NCBI RefSeq assembly: GCF_932294415.1
Contig: NC_065536.1
Location: forward strand, 16,241,974-16,305,973
Direction of reading: 5' to 3'
Length of the DNA stretch: 64,000 nucleotides
Source: Quercus robur
Lineage: Eukaryota > Streptophyta > Magnoliopsida > Fagales > Fagaceae
The notes beneath the pieces are model-generated. The model did no database searches. It saw only the letters and a program-made list of their open reading frames with translations, and was not told where the DNA came from. The translations under genes and the position numbers were made by a program. Shown one piece after another: positions 48,130 to 59,602 of the stretch. How positions within the stretch are numbered: position 1 is the stretch's first letter; the number at the start of each line of letters is the position of its first letter.

Positions 48130-48283
48130 CTCTCTCTCTCTCTCTCTCTTTCTCACACACACACAACCCTTACAATCAAGTCCCACAATAAATATAGGGT
48201 ACAAAAGATTGAATAAAATTACAATCAAATTTGGCACGGAATAAAAGCCAACAAAATACATAGTTCTAAATCACGACTTTACA
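47175..48283 (-). repeat. D left (3') LTR
   Basis: TGAAAGCTCG to GACTTTACA, 1,109 bp. It is longer than its partner mainly because of a (CA)n(CT)n microsatellite at about 48,094-48,165. The U3 cluster (CTCACGGGAAGG, CCGTGAGATACTCGCGAGAC) is at about 47,930-48,065, and a TATATA box lies near 47,870. Confidence 0.85.
48094..48165. repeat. (CA)n(CT)n microsatellite in the D LTR
   Basis: Pure CA then CT runs, then CA again. The other D LTR has only a short CTCTCTCTCT here, so the expansion is specific to this LTR. Confidence 0.95.
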
Positions 48284-49259
48284 ATCTCCCCCTTTGGCTA
48301 TTCCATGACAAAACCCCTATAACAGACTCTAGACTTAAACGTGAGTTTAGGAGTAGTGGCAAAACTCACTCACACCTAATCTAGAAGCTGTGAAGCACTT
48401 GCACTTATATACCTGTAACCTGAAATGCTTGCACACAAACAAAACTTCCATTAAGCTTATGACAAGTTGAAAACATGGTACGTATATGAGCGAGTAAAAT
48501 GCGATCAAGTTAATAAACACACTAGAGCATGTAAGCAAAAACTTGATCAAACAGGATCAGTCATTGAAGAATGAATACAATGAACATTTAGCAAGTAAAT
48601 GCTCATCCAGACACGCAATGCAATAAAGAGCAATCCCACGGATCAATTGCATGTCCAACACTCGACCAATGCAAAATACATGAAGTATATGCATCTAGGA
48701 ACAAGATCCTACTAGGGCACAAGAGTGAGGTACTCAAGACATATTGGCAATATCTTAAGAGTACAAAAATATGCTACGAAGCAATAAGGTAAACAACAAA
48801 TTGAATATAAACTGAAATTAAAAACAGAGTGTACTGAAGTTTTAAACAAAAGCAGTAAAAGCATAAACATAAACCAGTAGTTATAAAGGCTAAAAATAAA
48901 CACAAGTAAACCGCTTGTGAAACAATAACCAATGTTTCTAAGCCTAAACCTATGCTCCCCCTAACACTGTGCAAGCTCTTCCTCAGCTCCCTCTCAAAAT
49001 TTTCTCCTCGTTTTTGACCGAAATGGCCAAAGGGCTAGAATCTCTCAGACTCAGAGTCTGAACTATGGTCAACGGAAAATTCCTTGATTTGAGAAGATAA
49101 GGTTGTGATCTGTCCCTGAACATAAACAAACTGGACCACTGTGTGCTGCACATGGGAATCCAGCATAGTGTATAACTAGTCCACTCTAGCTAGGATGCGA
49201 TCTAATCTGTCTAATCCTCATGCTGGTGCAGAAGATGATGGCTGAGCTGAAGGCTGATT

Positions 49260-50156
49260 TCATGGCTCTGGAGCAGTAGTAAATCGCTCTATCTCTTCCT
49301 CTGTATCACCTCCCTCGTCCTCAACACGTGCCTGAGGTATGGTATGCACACCTATCTTGGAGCCTTTGATGTGGGCTGTGCTCCTGGTCAGTGTATGTGC
49401 CCCAATGGGATAGTCCCTCTGAACTATCTTGAGGCCACTCGAAATTTTAATGTGCTCCTTTGCAATGAGACCCATAATGAGAGAGGGAAAAGGCTTTATA
49501 GTCCTTGAATTATGCTTCATAATGCTCTTTTTCAACAAGTAGAGGATGTGTTCACAAATATCAATTTCCTTGTGGGTGAAGAGATCATACAAAAACATTG
49601 TCCTTGGAGTTGACAATGTAGTGAGGTTGGTGACTAGGTATAGGTTGTGAATCATCGCATAGGCCAAAGTCCTCATCTCTGGTGAAAATGGTATTGTGTT
49701 CATGGAGTTTTTCTTTGGTGACCCACCAAGTATCGTCACCATCTCCGCAATGGATCCCAATCTATCGTTGTATTGAACTGAGATTGGTTGTGAGGGAGGA
49801 CGAACCTCCAAAAAGTCTTGTATGATCTCCCTTGTAATAAAAAATTCTTTGTGCCTTACCCAGCACTCGATATGATCCCCTTCTACAGCAGCATTGGAGA
49901 AGAACTCCTTGATTATCTCTAAATAAACAACCCTAACTGGGTTCAACAACTTGGTCCAAGTTCTTTCTTTGAACACCTCAGGTATGAAAGTGCTCTCAAG
50001 TGATTCCAGTTGCACGACCCTTTCCATGATGATCGTTTTATCCTTATAGCAGTCATTATTCTTCATATCAACTTTAGCAGACTTGAAATGATCAGAAGCA
50101 GTGCATGCACGTTTGGAAGTTGGTTTCTTGGTGGTTGCATGCTTAGTAGAAGCCAT
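49260..50156 (-). CDS. ORF2 of element D (putative plant transposon protein type, 298 aa)
   Basis: Uninterrupted frame. I start at the ATG at 50,156 because it directly follows a CCTTTGCACAG acceptor-like site. The 20 codons upstream (from 50,216) would be intron. Features: basic Lys/Thr-rich N-terminus (residues 1-30), the block ERVVQLESLESTFIP near 45-60, VEGDHIECWVRHKEFFIT near 95-112 (the conserved core of the family), a hydrophobic/amphipathic middle (MRTLAYAMIHNLYLVTNL), and an acidic tail (EDEGGDTEEEIE). No known catalytic motif. Role unknown; present in B, C1 and E as broken copies. This is the best-preserved copy in the window. Confidence 0.65.
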   Translation of the reverse strand: MASTKHATTKKPTSKRACTASDHFKSAKVDMKNNDCYKDKTIIMERVVQLESLESTFIPEVFKERTWTKLLNPVRVVYLEIIKEFFSNAAVEGDHIECWVRHKEFFITREIIQDFLEVRPPSQPISVQYNDRLGSIAEMVTILGGSPKKNSMNTIPFSPEMRTLAYAMIHNLYLVTNLTTLSTPRTMFLYDLFTHKEIDICEHILYLLKKSIMKHNSRTIKPFPSLIMGLIAKEHIKISSGLKIVQRDYPIGAHTLTRSTAHIKGSKIGVHTIPQARVEDEGGDTEEEIERFTTAPEP

Positions 50157-50770
50157 CTGTGCAAAGGAATACAAAACAGAAAAGAAACAAGTGTGCAAAC
50201 ACAAAACAGAACACAAAACATGATTAGGAACATGTTAGTTCAGAGTACAAGTAAAACCAACTCAAAACAGAGTATATAAACTCAAACAACATGCTAAAGG
50301 TGTTAAACTATGAATTAAGTAACTATGTCTGTGTGTGCCGAGACAATGCATAGTGTGTGCCTAGTGTGTGCAACATAGGCAAAGTGTGTGAAACACATAA
50401 GCAGTGACCAAAACAAGTTAAACAATGTCAAACAAGTGTAAACCTAGAAATTAGAGTTCACTTGAATCCAATTTAGCACAAAAATGTCACTAGGACATTC
50501 TATCAAGCACTCGACATGCCACAATGCACAACAGTTATGAATAATGCATGATCATAGTGAAAAATGCCTCAATACAAGCTCAAACTACCACAAGGGGCCA
50601 ACATAGATACACAAACATCATATGGGGCTCAACCCAATCAAATATTTTGAAAAAATTTCATAAAAACTAAGAACTCCAACCCATTTTCGAAAAATCCCCA
50701 ATTTTTGAACCCTAACTTAAAATTTGCATAAACTAAGAAAAACATGAAGAAAATGTTTAGGAAAACATAC
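50157..50770 (-). other. Predicted leader intron of element D
   Basis: Donor CTTCAAG/GTATGTTT at 50,770 and acceptor TTTGCACAG at 50,157 on the minus strand, 614 bp. ATG of ORF2 is the first codon after the acceptor. The intron shares stretches with the A2 interior (TTGGCCCCTTGTGG) and E (GACATTTT), so it is an old, conserved part. These are the strongest splice signals of the set. Confidence 0.55.
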
Positions 50771-50939
50771 CTTGAAGTAAGTTTGTAGAGATTTTAGCTT
50801 GAAAATGATGGGGTTTGAGTGAGAAATGAGATTTGGGTTGAAGGGGGGTTCGAGAGACTTTGCGAGGGAAGTGAAGTGATTTTGAAAATATGTCACATTT
50901 GCTACATAAAAACTAAAAACACGCATTTTTTGCAGGTTA

Positions 50940-51230
50940 GAAAGTAGTGACAGAGTCGCAAAAAAGTTGTGAAATGGGCCAATGAAGCTCAAAAGCTTTT
51001 GCCAGAAGCTTTTAGTCACGAACCAGTAGCGAGACAGTCGCGATAGCTTCTATATGAACTTGAAAATTTTCAGTTTTTGCCTAAAAACATTTCGTGAGAA
51101 GAGTTTAGTCGCGAAATACTAGCGAGGAAGTAGCGAGACTTTATATATGAAAATGTGACTTTTTAATTTCCCTTAAGCACATTTTGCAGGAAGCTCTCAG
51201 TCGCGAGCTTCTCGCGAAAAGACCTCTGAC
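50940..51230 (-). promoter_or_regulatory. Internal TCGCGA cluster of element D
   Basis: Copies of AGTCGCGA, TCGCGAGC, TAGCGAGA and similar words recur about every 60-100 bp. The D LTR uses TCGCGAGA and CCCGCGAGA. A C/T-rich leader (CACTTCACTTCCCTCGC on the minus strand) lies between this and the donor at 50,770. The arrangement looks like a promoter plus 5' leader. Confidence 0.5.
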
Positions 51231-52298
51231 CAATTTTTGAAGAAAAACACAAAAATGCATTTTGAACAAAAACTAAAAGCACGAAAGTATAAAATCACTT
51301 TCAAAAACATATAAAACACTTAAAAATCTTTTTGGGTTTGATCAGCAAGTACATGAGCATACACATCACATTTGAACATGTACAATCATACAAATGAGAT
51401 AAGCATTATCTGAACAAAGGCTTGTGTGTAATGTGTGAGTATCAAATGAGGAATAGTCCATAGGCCAGAGTGAAGCTTCAATGATCAATTCAATCAAGTC
51501 ATACATAACTAGTACGAAATCAAGTGGTCAATCTCAATTATAGAAACGAACATATATAACCTCCCACAAGAGAAAGATTACAAAACTTAGAAGCTTTTTG
51601 TTTGGCTTTTGCATAAAACACAATAGTTGATCCTTTTGGATAATACATCTCTTTTTGAGATCGGTGCTTGAAATTTTTGATATTTCAACATGTAGAGTTA
51701 GCCTTTGGCTTTTTGAGCACCACACAATTCAATACATAAGTCGCTTTCTCTTTTTCCTAGTCAAATACTAGTATGTGTGACAAGCTTTTGCAGCTCATTA
51801 TCTCTTTTCATTTGGAGATTTACATTTGGAGAGCACTATAGCAAAAACATAAAAATAAAGTGGGAAGAGATATAGGCACAAGTCTATGCAAGTATCAAGA
51901 CCATCAAGACTATTGGCCAATCATTCATGACAAGCTTGAAGATCTATTTACAACAATCACACATATATTTCAAGATTTCTCCCACACAGATAAATGTGCA
52001 TACATAACAAGCTAGGCTCGTACATGCACTATGCCATTAGTATGAAGGTACTAGGCCAAACTCACATGTGATACACACAAAAAAAGTGATCAAACTTTTT
52101 GAAGATTTTTCAATTTTTATGGTTTTTGAATTTTTTGGACACACTAAAAAACATAACAAGAAAAATAAGATCAATAACAACAAGTAAGAGCAAAACTTGT
52201 AAAAGAAACATGCTAAAAACAAAAATAAATGCATGATATGATGCATGAATCTATGATCCTAAGTATTGGAAGTATTGATGCATGGACATAGGAGATAA
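51231..52298 (-). other. D spacer between gag and palindrome cluster
   Basis: Non-coding, with blocks shared with A2 (see 37,824-38,939) such as CATAGATTCATGCATC-type words and AATCAAGTGGTCAATCTC. No gene found. Confidence 0.5.
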
Positions 52299-54262
52299 TC
52301 ATGCATGAGTACCCCTCTTCACCCACACGTCACGTGTGTTTGGGTTGATATCCCTATAGGATTGGGTACGTGAATTATGTCCTTCAAACTTGTTGTTGAA
52401 GTTTGCCAAACATGTGGTGAATGCCTCAATCATCTTCATTACGTCCATCACACCGAAATCTCCATTTTGACTTGTTGGTTGCCTAACAGCCCAATTCCTC
52501 TTATCATCTCTTGGTCCTCTTGACCTTTGATCCCTAGCATTATTCAATGCTCTCAGCTTATGACAATTAGGTCTGGTGTGTCCTTGAAGTCCACAATGAT
52601 GGCATACATGGTTCGTTCTTGAACCTCTTTGTGATTTTGAAGGTGATCTCCCTTTGGCTTCAGACCTAAACGTTGATTGGTTGCGAGGCTTGTTCAACAT
52701 CCTTTGGTCAGCCACATTCTTCTTTTTCTCAACCTTTGCCTTCTCCATAGTAGGGGCAACTACAACTGGCTCTTTGGCCTTCACAAACTTCACTTCTTTG
52801 GAGATATTCACGGCTAAACTACTTTCTCTAGTGTATCCCAATCCGGTTTTTTCGGAGAAAGGTTTTTGATGAGAAAGGACTTCATCGAGCTTCTTGGAGG
52901 AGACTCACTCTACTTTAGCATTGGCTTGAACCACTTCAAGCTTAAGAAATTTTATCTTTGAGTAGGCTTCGGTCAATTCTCCATTCAATGTCTCTATTTC
53001 ACATTTGGCCTCCTTATAACGCACTAGAAGACTTCTATACTCCTCTGCTTTCTTCATCTTCTTCATAGCCGCCTTGGCCACCTTTGCATACTCTCCTAAC
53101 TTCTCAAGGAGAGAGTTGTAATTCTCTCGAAGACCAGCTATATCTTCATCTACTTCAGCATCCGATTCTTCTACAATTCCCATGGATTCCTCATCACTAT
53201 GCTCCCCAAGTTCTTGCACAAGAAAATTCAAGTCCTCTGAAGATTCAACATGAGCAATAGTCATAAATGCTGAGAAATTCCCTTCTTCATCACAGCTATC
53301 CTCCGAATTTGAATTGGAAGAATCCGAATCACTGAGAGTTGTGGCATATGCCTTGCCCTTCATTCTCAAATAATTAGGACATTCTCTCTTGACATGTCCA
53401 TGCCCATTGCACTCTAAGCAAGTGATACCTTGAGTAGATTGAGGCTCCTTCTCATCTTTCTTCCTAAATTCCTTCCTATCACCCTTGTAAGATGAAAACT
53501 TCCCTTTGTTGAAAGGCTTCCCACTGTTTTTCATCTTCAGAAATTTTCGGAAGTCCTTTGCAAGGAATAATACTTCCTTCTCCACATCATCCTCTTTAAA
53601 GGAGTTGTCCATTCTCTCGGTGATGGTTTTAAGAGCAAGTGATTTGCTCGATTTATGAGAAGGCAGTCCCAGCTCATATGTTTGGAGAGATCCAATTACC
53701 TCTTGGATTTTGATCTCATCCAAGTCTTTACTCTCCTCTAAAGCTGTGACTTTTTCTCGGAAACTCTCCGGTAAAGACCTCAAAATCTTTCTCACCACCT
53801 TAGAATCTTCAATCTTCTCTCCGAGATTGAGTTTGGCAATTACAATTTCATTAAGCTTTCTATAGAAAGAATCGAAAGCCTCATCATCTCCCATCTTAAG
53901 TTCTTCAAATCTGGTGGTAAGCATTAGAAGCTTCGTGTTCTTGACTTTCTTGGTACCCTCATAGTTGTTTCAAGGATTGTCCAAGCTTCCTTAGCTGTCT
54001 TCACGTGCGATATCCTGTGAAACTCATCAAGGGACGCACCACAGATTATAGCATTAATGGCCTCACTATTTGCATTAGCTAATGCAAGAGTTGCCTTGTC
54101 CTATTCGGACTTGGCATTTGTGGGTTTAACATACCCATTCTCAACGGAATCCCATACGGACTCATTTATAGCACACAAGAAAGCCCTCATTCGGACCTTC
54201 CAAAAAGCATAGTTGCCTCCATCAGGGAATAATGGGGCATTAAGAGATTTTGACCGGTCCAT
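52299..54262 (-). pseudogene. Broken gag of element D
   Basis: ATG at 54,262 on the minus strand. N-terminal block MDRSKSLNAPLFPDGG, UBN2 core and coiled coil, first knuckle near 53,400 (CLECNGHGHVKREC, intact), second near 52,600 (CHHCGLQGHTRPNC, intact). It ends with DVWVKRGTHA at 52,299. Breaks: TAG at codon 54 (54,101-54,103), where B has Trp; a frameshift near 53,960 (one base lost in the CTCATAGTTG region); and TGA at about 52,905 where the related copy has an Arg codon (CG to TG, typical of methylated C). Both knuckles are intact, unlike in B. Confidence 0.75.
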
Positions 54263-54328
54263 CACAAAGGGTCAAGGAACACACTTAGGTATTTAAACCA
54301 CAGTGAGTGTACCCGCTCTGATACCAAT

Positions 54329-55389
54329 TGAAAGCTCGAAAATGTGTTAAAAACATAAGAGCTTTTTAGACTCCCAAATAAAAGTTACGACTCGATAGAT
54401 TTTACACTAACTTAATTCTAAGTGTGGAATAGTGTAAATGCGAGTGGATAAACAAACAAGCTACTCTAACACATATTCATATAATCATAGCAGTAAAATG
54501 AAATGTAACAAAGTAAGGAAGAAGAATGCAAACACAGATAACATGCCGATGTGTTATCGAAGAGGAAACCGAAGAACTCGACGAAAAACCTCTCCGTCGC
54601 CCTCTAAGTGGTAATCGATCCACTAGACAATCAATTGGGAGACATGGGTTAGCAAGAGATCCTCCAAGCCTAATCTACCTGCTGTACCTAAGCCCTCCAA
54701 GCTCCTACTCCAACAAAGCTTCTCGGAACCGTGTCTTGTCTAGCTCTCCGGATCCCGCAACAAGCTCCATGTTGCATCTGCCATCCTTGGCTTCTTCCAA
54801 TGCTTCCCAACAGTACCAAACGATCACTTGACACTTTGAAAGGGTGTGATAAGTGTTTAGGCTATCAACCTCTCAATGGTATGGAAATGGAGAGATAGGT
54901 GTTGAGGAAAATCCACAAGCTATTGTGTAGAGGATTGTGGGTATAACAATCTCTAACTCTCAAGGTGTTTGGCTAGGGTTTTCTCTTAGAAGCACTCCTT
55001 AACATTTGTGGGTAATGTGAGTATATATAGTGTGGGTACAGAAAGTGTGTATAAGATATTACAGTCTGACAAAATAGAATGTCTCGCGGGAAGGCCTTAC
55101 CCGCGAGATACTCGCGAGACACAGCTGTCTCTATCTGTACTGACTCTTTACATTCTAGTCATGTGTAGGGCACATGCATTACTTCGCAGGATGCTATGTC
55201 GCGAGATACCTGCGAAAGCCTCTTCAGTCTTCAATAGTTTAAGTCTTCACACTCTCTCTCTCTATCACACAACCCTTACAATCAAGTCCCACAATAAATA
55301 CAGGGTACAAAAGATTGAATAAAATTATAATCAAATTTGGCACGGAATAAAAGCCAACAAAATACATAGTTGTAAATCACAACTTTACA
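54329..55389 (-). repeat. D right (5') LTR
   Basis: TGAAAGCTCG to AACTTTACA, 1,061 bp. Palindrome cluster 55,080-55,215 (CTCGCGGG, CCCGCGAGATACTCGCGAGA); TATATATA box at 55,022-55,029, in the direction of transcription about 60 bp after the cluster. Confidence 0.85.
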
Positions 55390-55619
55390 ATACCAATTTC
55401 ATCAGTGGTGATTTTTTGAAATTTTATGTTAGGATTTTCCAAATTTGGGACATTAACACTGGAAATAGGCAACACTACATCATCTATATTGACTTTCTAA
55501 TGATTTTTTTTTTTTTTTTAAAGTATCAATAGAAAATATTTAGTTTCTTGTTTTTAATTTTGGTTTATATAGAGATTATTCATATTATTCTTGAGATAGT
55601 TGGGTTTGTTTTGATTAGA

Positions 55620-55665
<46 letters not shown>

Positions 55666-56553
55666 CATGCGGCAATCGAGCAAAGGGATGAACTAGCATA
55701 TACTGCAGTACTTTTTATTTTTGGGTCTATTGGTCAATTTGTAAATATTTTTGGAGGAGGGGGGCCAAAAGTAATACCAATGATTTTCAAACTCTAGAGA
55801 TCCTAAACCATTTTTCTTACTAATTAGTAATTACTAATAGCAATGACCCTAGCAGTTTTTTACATTAGTGTCTCTTTATCAGCTAAATTTTGGGAACATT
55901 TTTATTCAAATACTAGGTCACTTAAGCAATGGCCTAAGGCCCCTAAATGACAGAAGGATCCACTCTATACACTATTAGAATATACTCGTGTATCTATCTT
56001 AAAGTGTAGAAATTTTATTTATGGTCCCTTTCACCTGGCAATAAATAAATAATGTTCTCTGTTGACAAATAGAATGCACTCTCTATATAGTTCACATTGA
56101 CATATCAAGCCCTAAAATTTTAATCCATAAAAATTATTTTAAAAAACAATCCTTCTTCAAATGTTGTGCACTCTATTAACGCATTTTATTCTATTTGTAG
56201 CACTTTTAGAGTGTAAATTTCCAATCTCCCAAGCACAAAAATGGTGAATAGAGTCAATAAACTCTTTCTTTCACTTTTTATCACAGTTCTCTTGACAAAG
56301 TCATTACTGAAATTCAACATTATTACGTAAAAAAAATTATACCAAAAATCATATAAATATTAATTTATGAATATTTAAATATAAGCAAAAATCACATTTA
56401 AAGTTGTCACATTAAGCCTCAAAATACTTTAATCCGGTCTTGATAACTGCGCCATTCCTGTTGACATGTTCCAAACAATTTGCTATCAATTTCTTAGTAA
56501 GCAATAGTTAATATTGTTTCTAATCACTTCAATTTATTGTGCTATATGGAAAA
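55390..56553. other. AT-rich intergenic stretch
   Basis: No gene. It holds a 43-base poly-T run at 55,623-55,665. Text near 55,740-55,790 (GGAGGAGGGGGGCC) resembles the poly-G transposon remnants at 45,000-45,250. No other feature is supported. Confidence 0.5.
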
Positions 56554-57250
56554 CTAGTCGCTAACCCGTGCGATGCACGGGAAAGCTACCAATTTTTTCC
56601 AAATGATGTGACATTAGCTATTGGAATTCAACATCGATTCTCTAGTAGCATGTTGTTATTTTTCTATTTCATTTATTTCATGTCTTCCACTAAATATTCA
56701 ATGCATTCATTACATTTAAAAACATATATTCAAATTGATTATCTAAGTGTTTGCAAAAAACTACAATTCAATCAACTCTGGAATACAAAATAGGCTGGGG
56801 TAAAAAATAAATCATAACTCAGTTTCCACACAAAAACAAAGGAAGCAAGCTGATAACTCCACCTCACTCAGTTTCCACTAAACAAATTCAAACCCATAGC
56901 TCAGTTTCCACACAAAGACAATTCAAATTGACCAATAGCTCAATTTCCACACAAAAACATATATTCAATTTGATTATCTTAGTGTGTGCACAAAAACTCA
57001 ATTCAATCAACTCTAGAATACAAAATAGGTTGGGAACTTCTTTTTCTAAAGAAAAATCTTGACGTTATATATCATGGCATATTCCCAAATACATTTTCGT
57101 ATCTACCTATAAAATTTTCAAAATTTTACCATAAAATACACAATAACTTCTTTCTTATAAGCTACCTGATTATGCAAGCATCAAGTAAAATAGCATTCCT
57201 AATCCATATATGCATGCATACAAATCGCAGGGTTCACGAATAAAACAGAC

Positions 57251-57356
57251 CTTCACAAAAGCAAAAAATTCCTCCTGAATGTGAACAACTGCCATTCTCT
57301 TCAAGTGGGATGCAAAGTGGTGTCTCTGAACAATCTGAACAGCATTGCCACTTCCC
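57251..57356 (-). pseudogene. Captured exon b of a P5A-type ATPase (PDR2/MIA-like)
   Basis: Acceptor AATTGCAG/GGG at 57,356 and donor GTGAAG/GTCTGT at 57,251. The exon encodes AVQIVQRHHFASHLKRMAVV followed by IQEEFFAFVK, which I recognise from plant ER-resident P5A ATPases (MIA/PDR2), around the nucleotide-binding part of the pump. Spliced to exon a the frame is preserved (codon split AG/G). No other exons were seen. It is a fragment. Confidence 0.7.
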
Positions 57357-57783
57357 CTGCAATTTATAGCATGTCATAAAATCATTAAAAAAAAAATCTA
57401 TTTATGCAGAAATTGGCTTCAAGACTTTAGTGGCTGTTTCCACCAAAATTAATAGACAAAGATACAGTCAATGACCAACTGAGCTCTTTTTGATTGCTAC
57501 CTTCATTTGTCTTTACTCTGGTTCTTAAGTGATTTTTTTACCCTCTTATGCTCTTTTATTAAAAATCTCTTGCTACATGTTCTTTAACAAAAAGAATATG
57601 TAAAGAAAGGAACCAATAACAGAAGCAAAAAGCACAGCTAAAGCAAGGAAAAAGATAAAGAAAACGAATACATGTCCATAAAATCACATTCCAATCTTGG
57701 ATTAAAGAATGAAAATAAAACTATATATAGAAATAAAGCCCAAAGAGCAATAAGACTAATGATATTGAAATGTCACAACATAC

Positions 57784-57863
57784 CTTTTTGGCATGGCCTT
57801 TTCATCTGACTTATAACTCCAATCAATTCCCTTAAGTGCAGCCTTCTCTAGAGGATCACCTAC
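57784..57863 (-). pseudogene. Captured exon a of the same P5A ATPase fragment
   Basis: Acceptor TTGTCTGTAG/GTA at 57,863 and donor AAAAAG/GTATGT at 57,784. It encodes VGDPLEKAALKGIDWSYKSD plus a few residues, the conserved GDPLEKAAL region of P-type ATPases. It is joined to exon b by a 427-bp intron, a normal plant arrangement. Lies inside the Helitron in its sense direction. Confidence 0.7.
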
Positions 57864-58888
57864 CTACAGACAACAATTCTTATTATTTTGTTACAAGAGT
57901 GGGCCTACAGGAATTTGTGATATAATAGCAACAGGAGCAATTATAAGCAAATAATTTTCAAATAAAAGATTGAAAATAATGTTCATCAGTGAGAAATGAA
58001 ACATAAAAGCAAAACTTCAAGTAAAATATGAACAGAATATGATTAAAAAAATGGAACTTTCTAACACAGCAAGGACTCAAAGTAACATACATACTGAACA
58101 ATGCCAGCAGGGAAAGACAAAACTACTCTTTGCCAAAGTATGTTTCCTATTGTGCCAAAGGTGGATGTAAATTTTCAACATATAGGTTAAGGGTTCCATT
58201 CTCACAGACAACCAAATTACACAGGGACACAGCAAGGATTCAAAGAACATACATACTGAACAATGCCAACAGGGAAAGAAAGAAATAATCTTTGCCGAAG
58301 TATGTTTTCTATTGTGCCAAAGTTGGATGTAAGTTCTTAACAGATAGGTTGAGAGTTCTTTTCTAACTGATGTTATTCTCAAGTTCCTAGTTTCTAGTAA
58401 GGGGCATCTTCTAAGAAAGTAGTCTCAAACAATTTAACAACAACAGGTAACTTGAACCAACCAACATGAGTAAAAAAGAAGGATGAAGTGAATGAAAAAG
58501 AAGATACAAATCAATAGTTGTGAGCCATTTAAGGCTAACAAAATCTGAAGCAGCAGTCTCTATTTCATTTTCTTTCTCATACATAATGGCACATCCAATC
58601 TAAATGCCACAAGCAAACCAACCAGCCAAAAAGTAGGACCATAAAAGCACAAACTAATTTAATGAAAATTTATTATAGGTTCTCCATAAGGGAGCTGACG
58701 AACATTCAATAGTGTATTCAAATATGATTGCAGAAAAATGGTCACGGTTGGCATTCCTTGCAGACCAATGATACTTGGATAATTACATCAAATTCATAAG
58801 AATCCTGAGATTGTTAATAAAAGAATTCTGATGCCAAGCACTTGACTAAAATCTTATGCTATGAAAAGTGCAATTCTTTACCAAAATA

Positions 58889-58922
<34 letters not shown>

Positions 58923-59602
58923 GAAACAAATAGCTTTAGAAACCCAATGTAATTCACCATCCAAGTACAACAATAAGGTTTGTCACAAAACTGAAAACCA
59001 TATAAAATTACTTAATACTTATTATCCATGTCTATTATTGATTCAAGCGAAAACCAAAAAATTATTTTGGCCACAGTACATGTTAATCTATTATGTATCA
59101 GCCTCATCAGCCTGAATTGCCCGGTTACATACTGAGTTATGTTTGCAAGATCAATAAAACACATAAACATTGATGATTGATATTGTATAAATACCCACCA
59201 ACCAAAATCAACAACACACAAAAAGAAAAGCAATTTGCTGATGGAAAAAACAAAAACTTACTTTGTTTGGTTTGGAGGCAGACCCTTTTGCCGATGGATG
59301 AAGAGACCAAGCGAGGTTTGGAGGCAGACCCTTTTGTTAATGGATGGAGAGAGAGAGCGACTGAGAGAGAGAAAAGCAGACCCTTTTACTGATGGATGAA
59401 GAGAGCGAGCGACTGAGAGAGAGAAAAGGAGAGGCGCTTGCGAAAAGAGAGGTTTATAATGGTTTTCTTAGGTTTCGGTTTTTTTTTTTTTTTGGTTTTG
59501 GTTTTATTGTTTTATGTTTTATTATTATTTTTTTTAATGTTGTGTTGACGTGGAAAATTGTGGGAGCTTCAAAAGTTTCGGTTATATATATATATATATA
59601 GA

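Larger units (their letters stand above)
47175..55389 (-). mobile_element. Element D: full-length LTR retroelement with broken gag and open ORF2
   Basis: 8,215 bp; LTRs 47,175-48,283 and 54,329-55,389. Flanks ATACT and ATACC are a target duplication with one mismatch. Primer-site complement GCTCTGATACCAATT at 54,316-54,330. Purine tract on the minus strand GCCAAAGGGGGAGATTG next to the left LTR. Interior on the minus strand: gag (broken), spacer, TCGCGA cluster, predicted intron and a 298-codon ORF2. There is no pol. Confidence 0.9.
56554..59602 (-). mobile_element. Non-autonomous Helitron with captured gene fragment
   Basis: The minus-strand 5' end is TCTATATATATATATA at 59,602. The 3' end is CTAG at 56,554 with a 7-bp-stem hairpin CCCGTGC-ATC-GCACGGG (56,565-56,581) lying 7 bases inside. 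The flanking bases are A before TC and T after CTAG, the usual AT insertion. 3,049 bp, no Rep/helicase. It carries two exons of a P5A ATPase in its own direction, two roughly 163-bp tandem copies at about 58,064-58,380, 235-bp tandem copies at about 56,720-57,030 and a three-copy repeat at 59,270-59,440. The sequence near 45,305-45,330 (GGAAAATTAAGCAAT) looks like an unoccupied relative of this site. Confidence 0.8.

Noticed and set aside
48094..48165. Possible CRISPR-like or regulatory array in CA/CT repeats
   Set aside because: Simple microsatellite without spacers, absent from the sister LTR.
58077..58382. 101-codon frame with repeated CWHCSVCM
   Set aside because: It is produced by a roughly 163-bp tandem duplication in the Helitron; no exon signals and no match to the captured ATPase.
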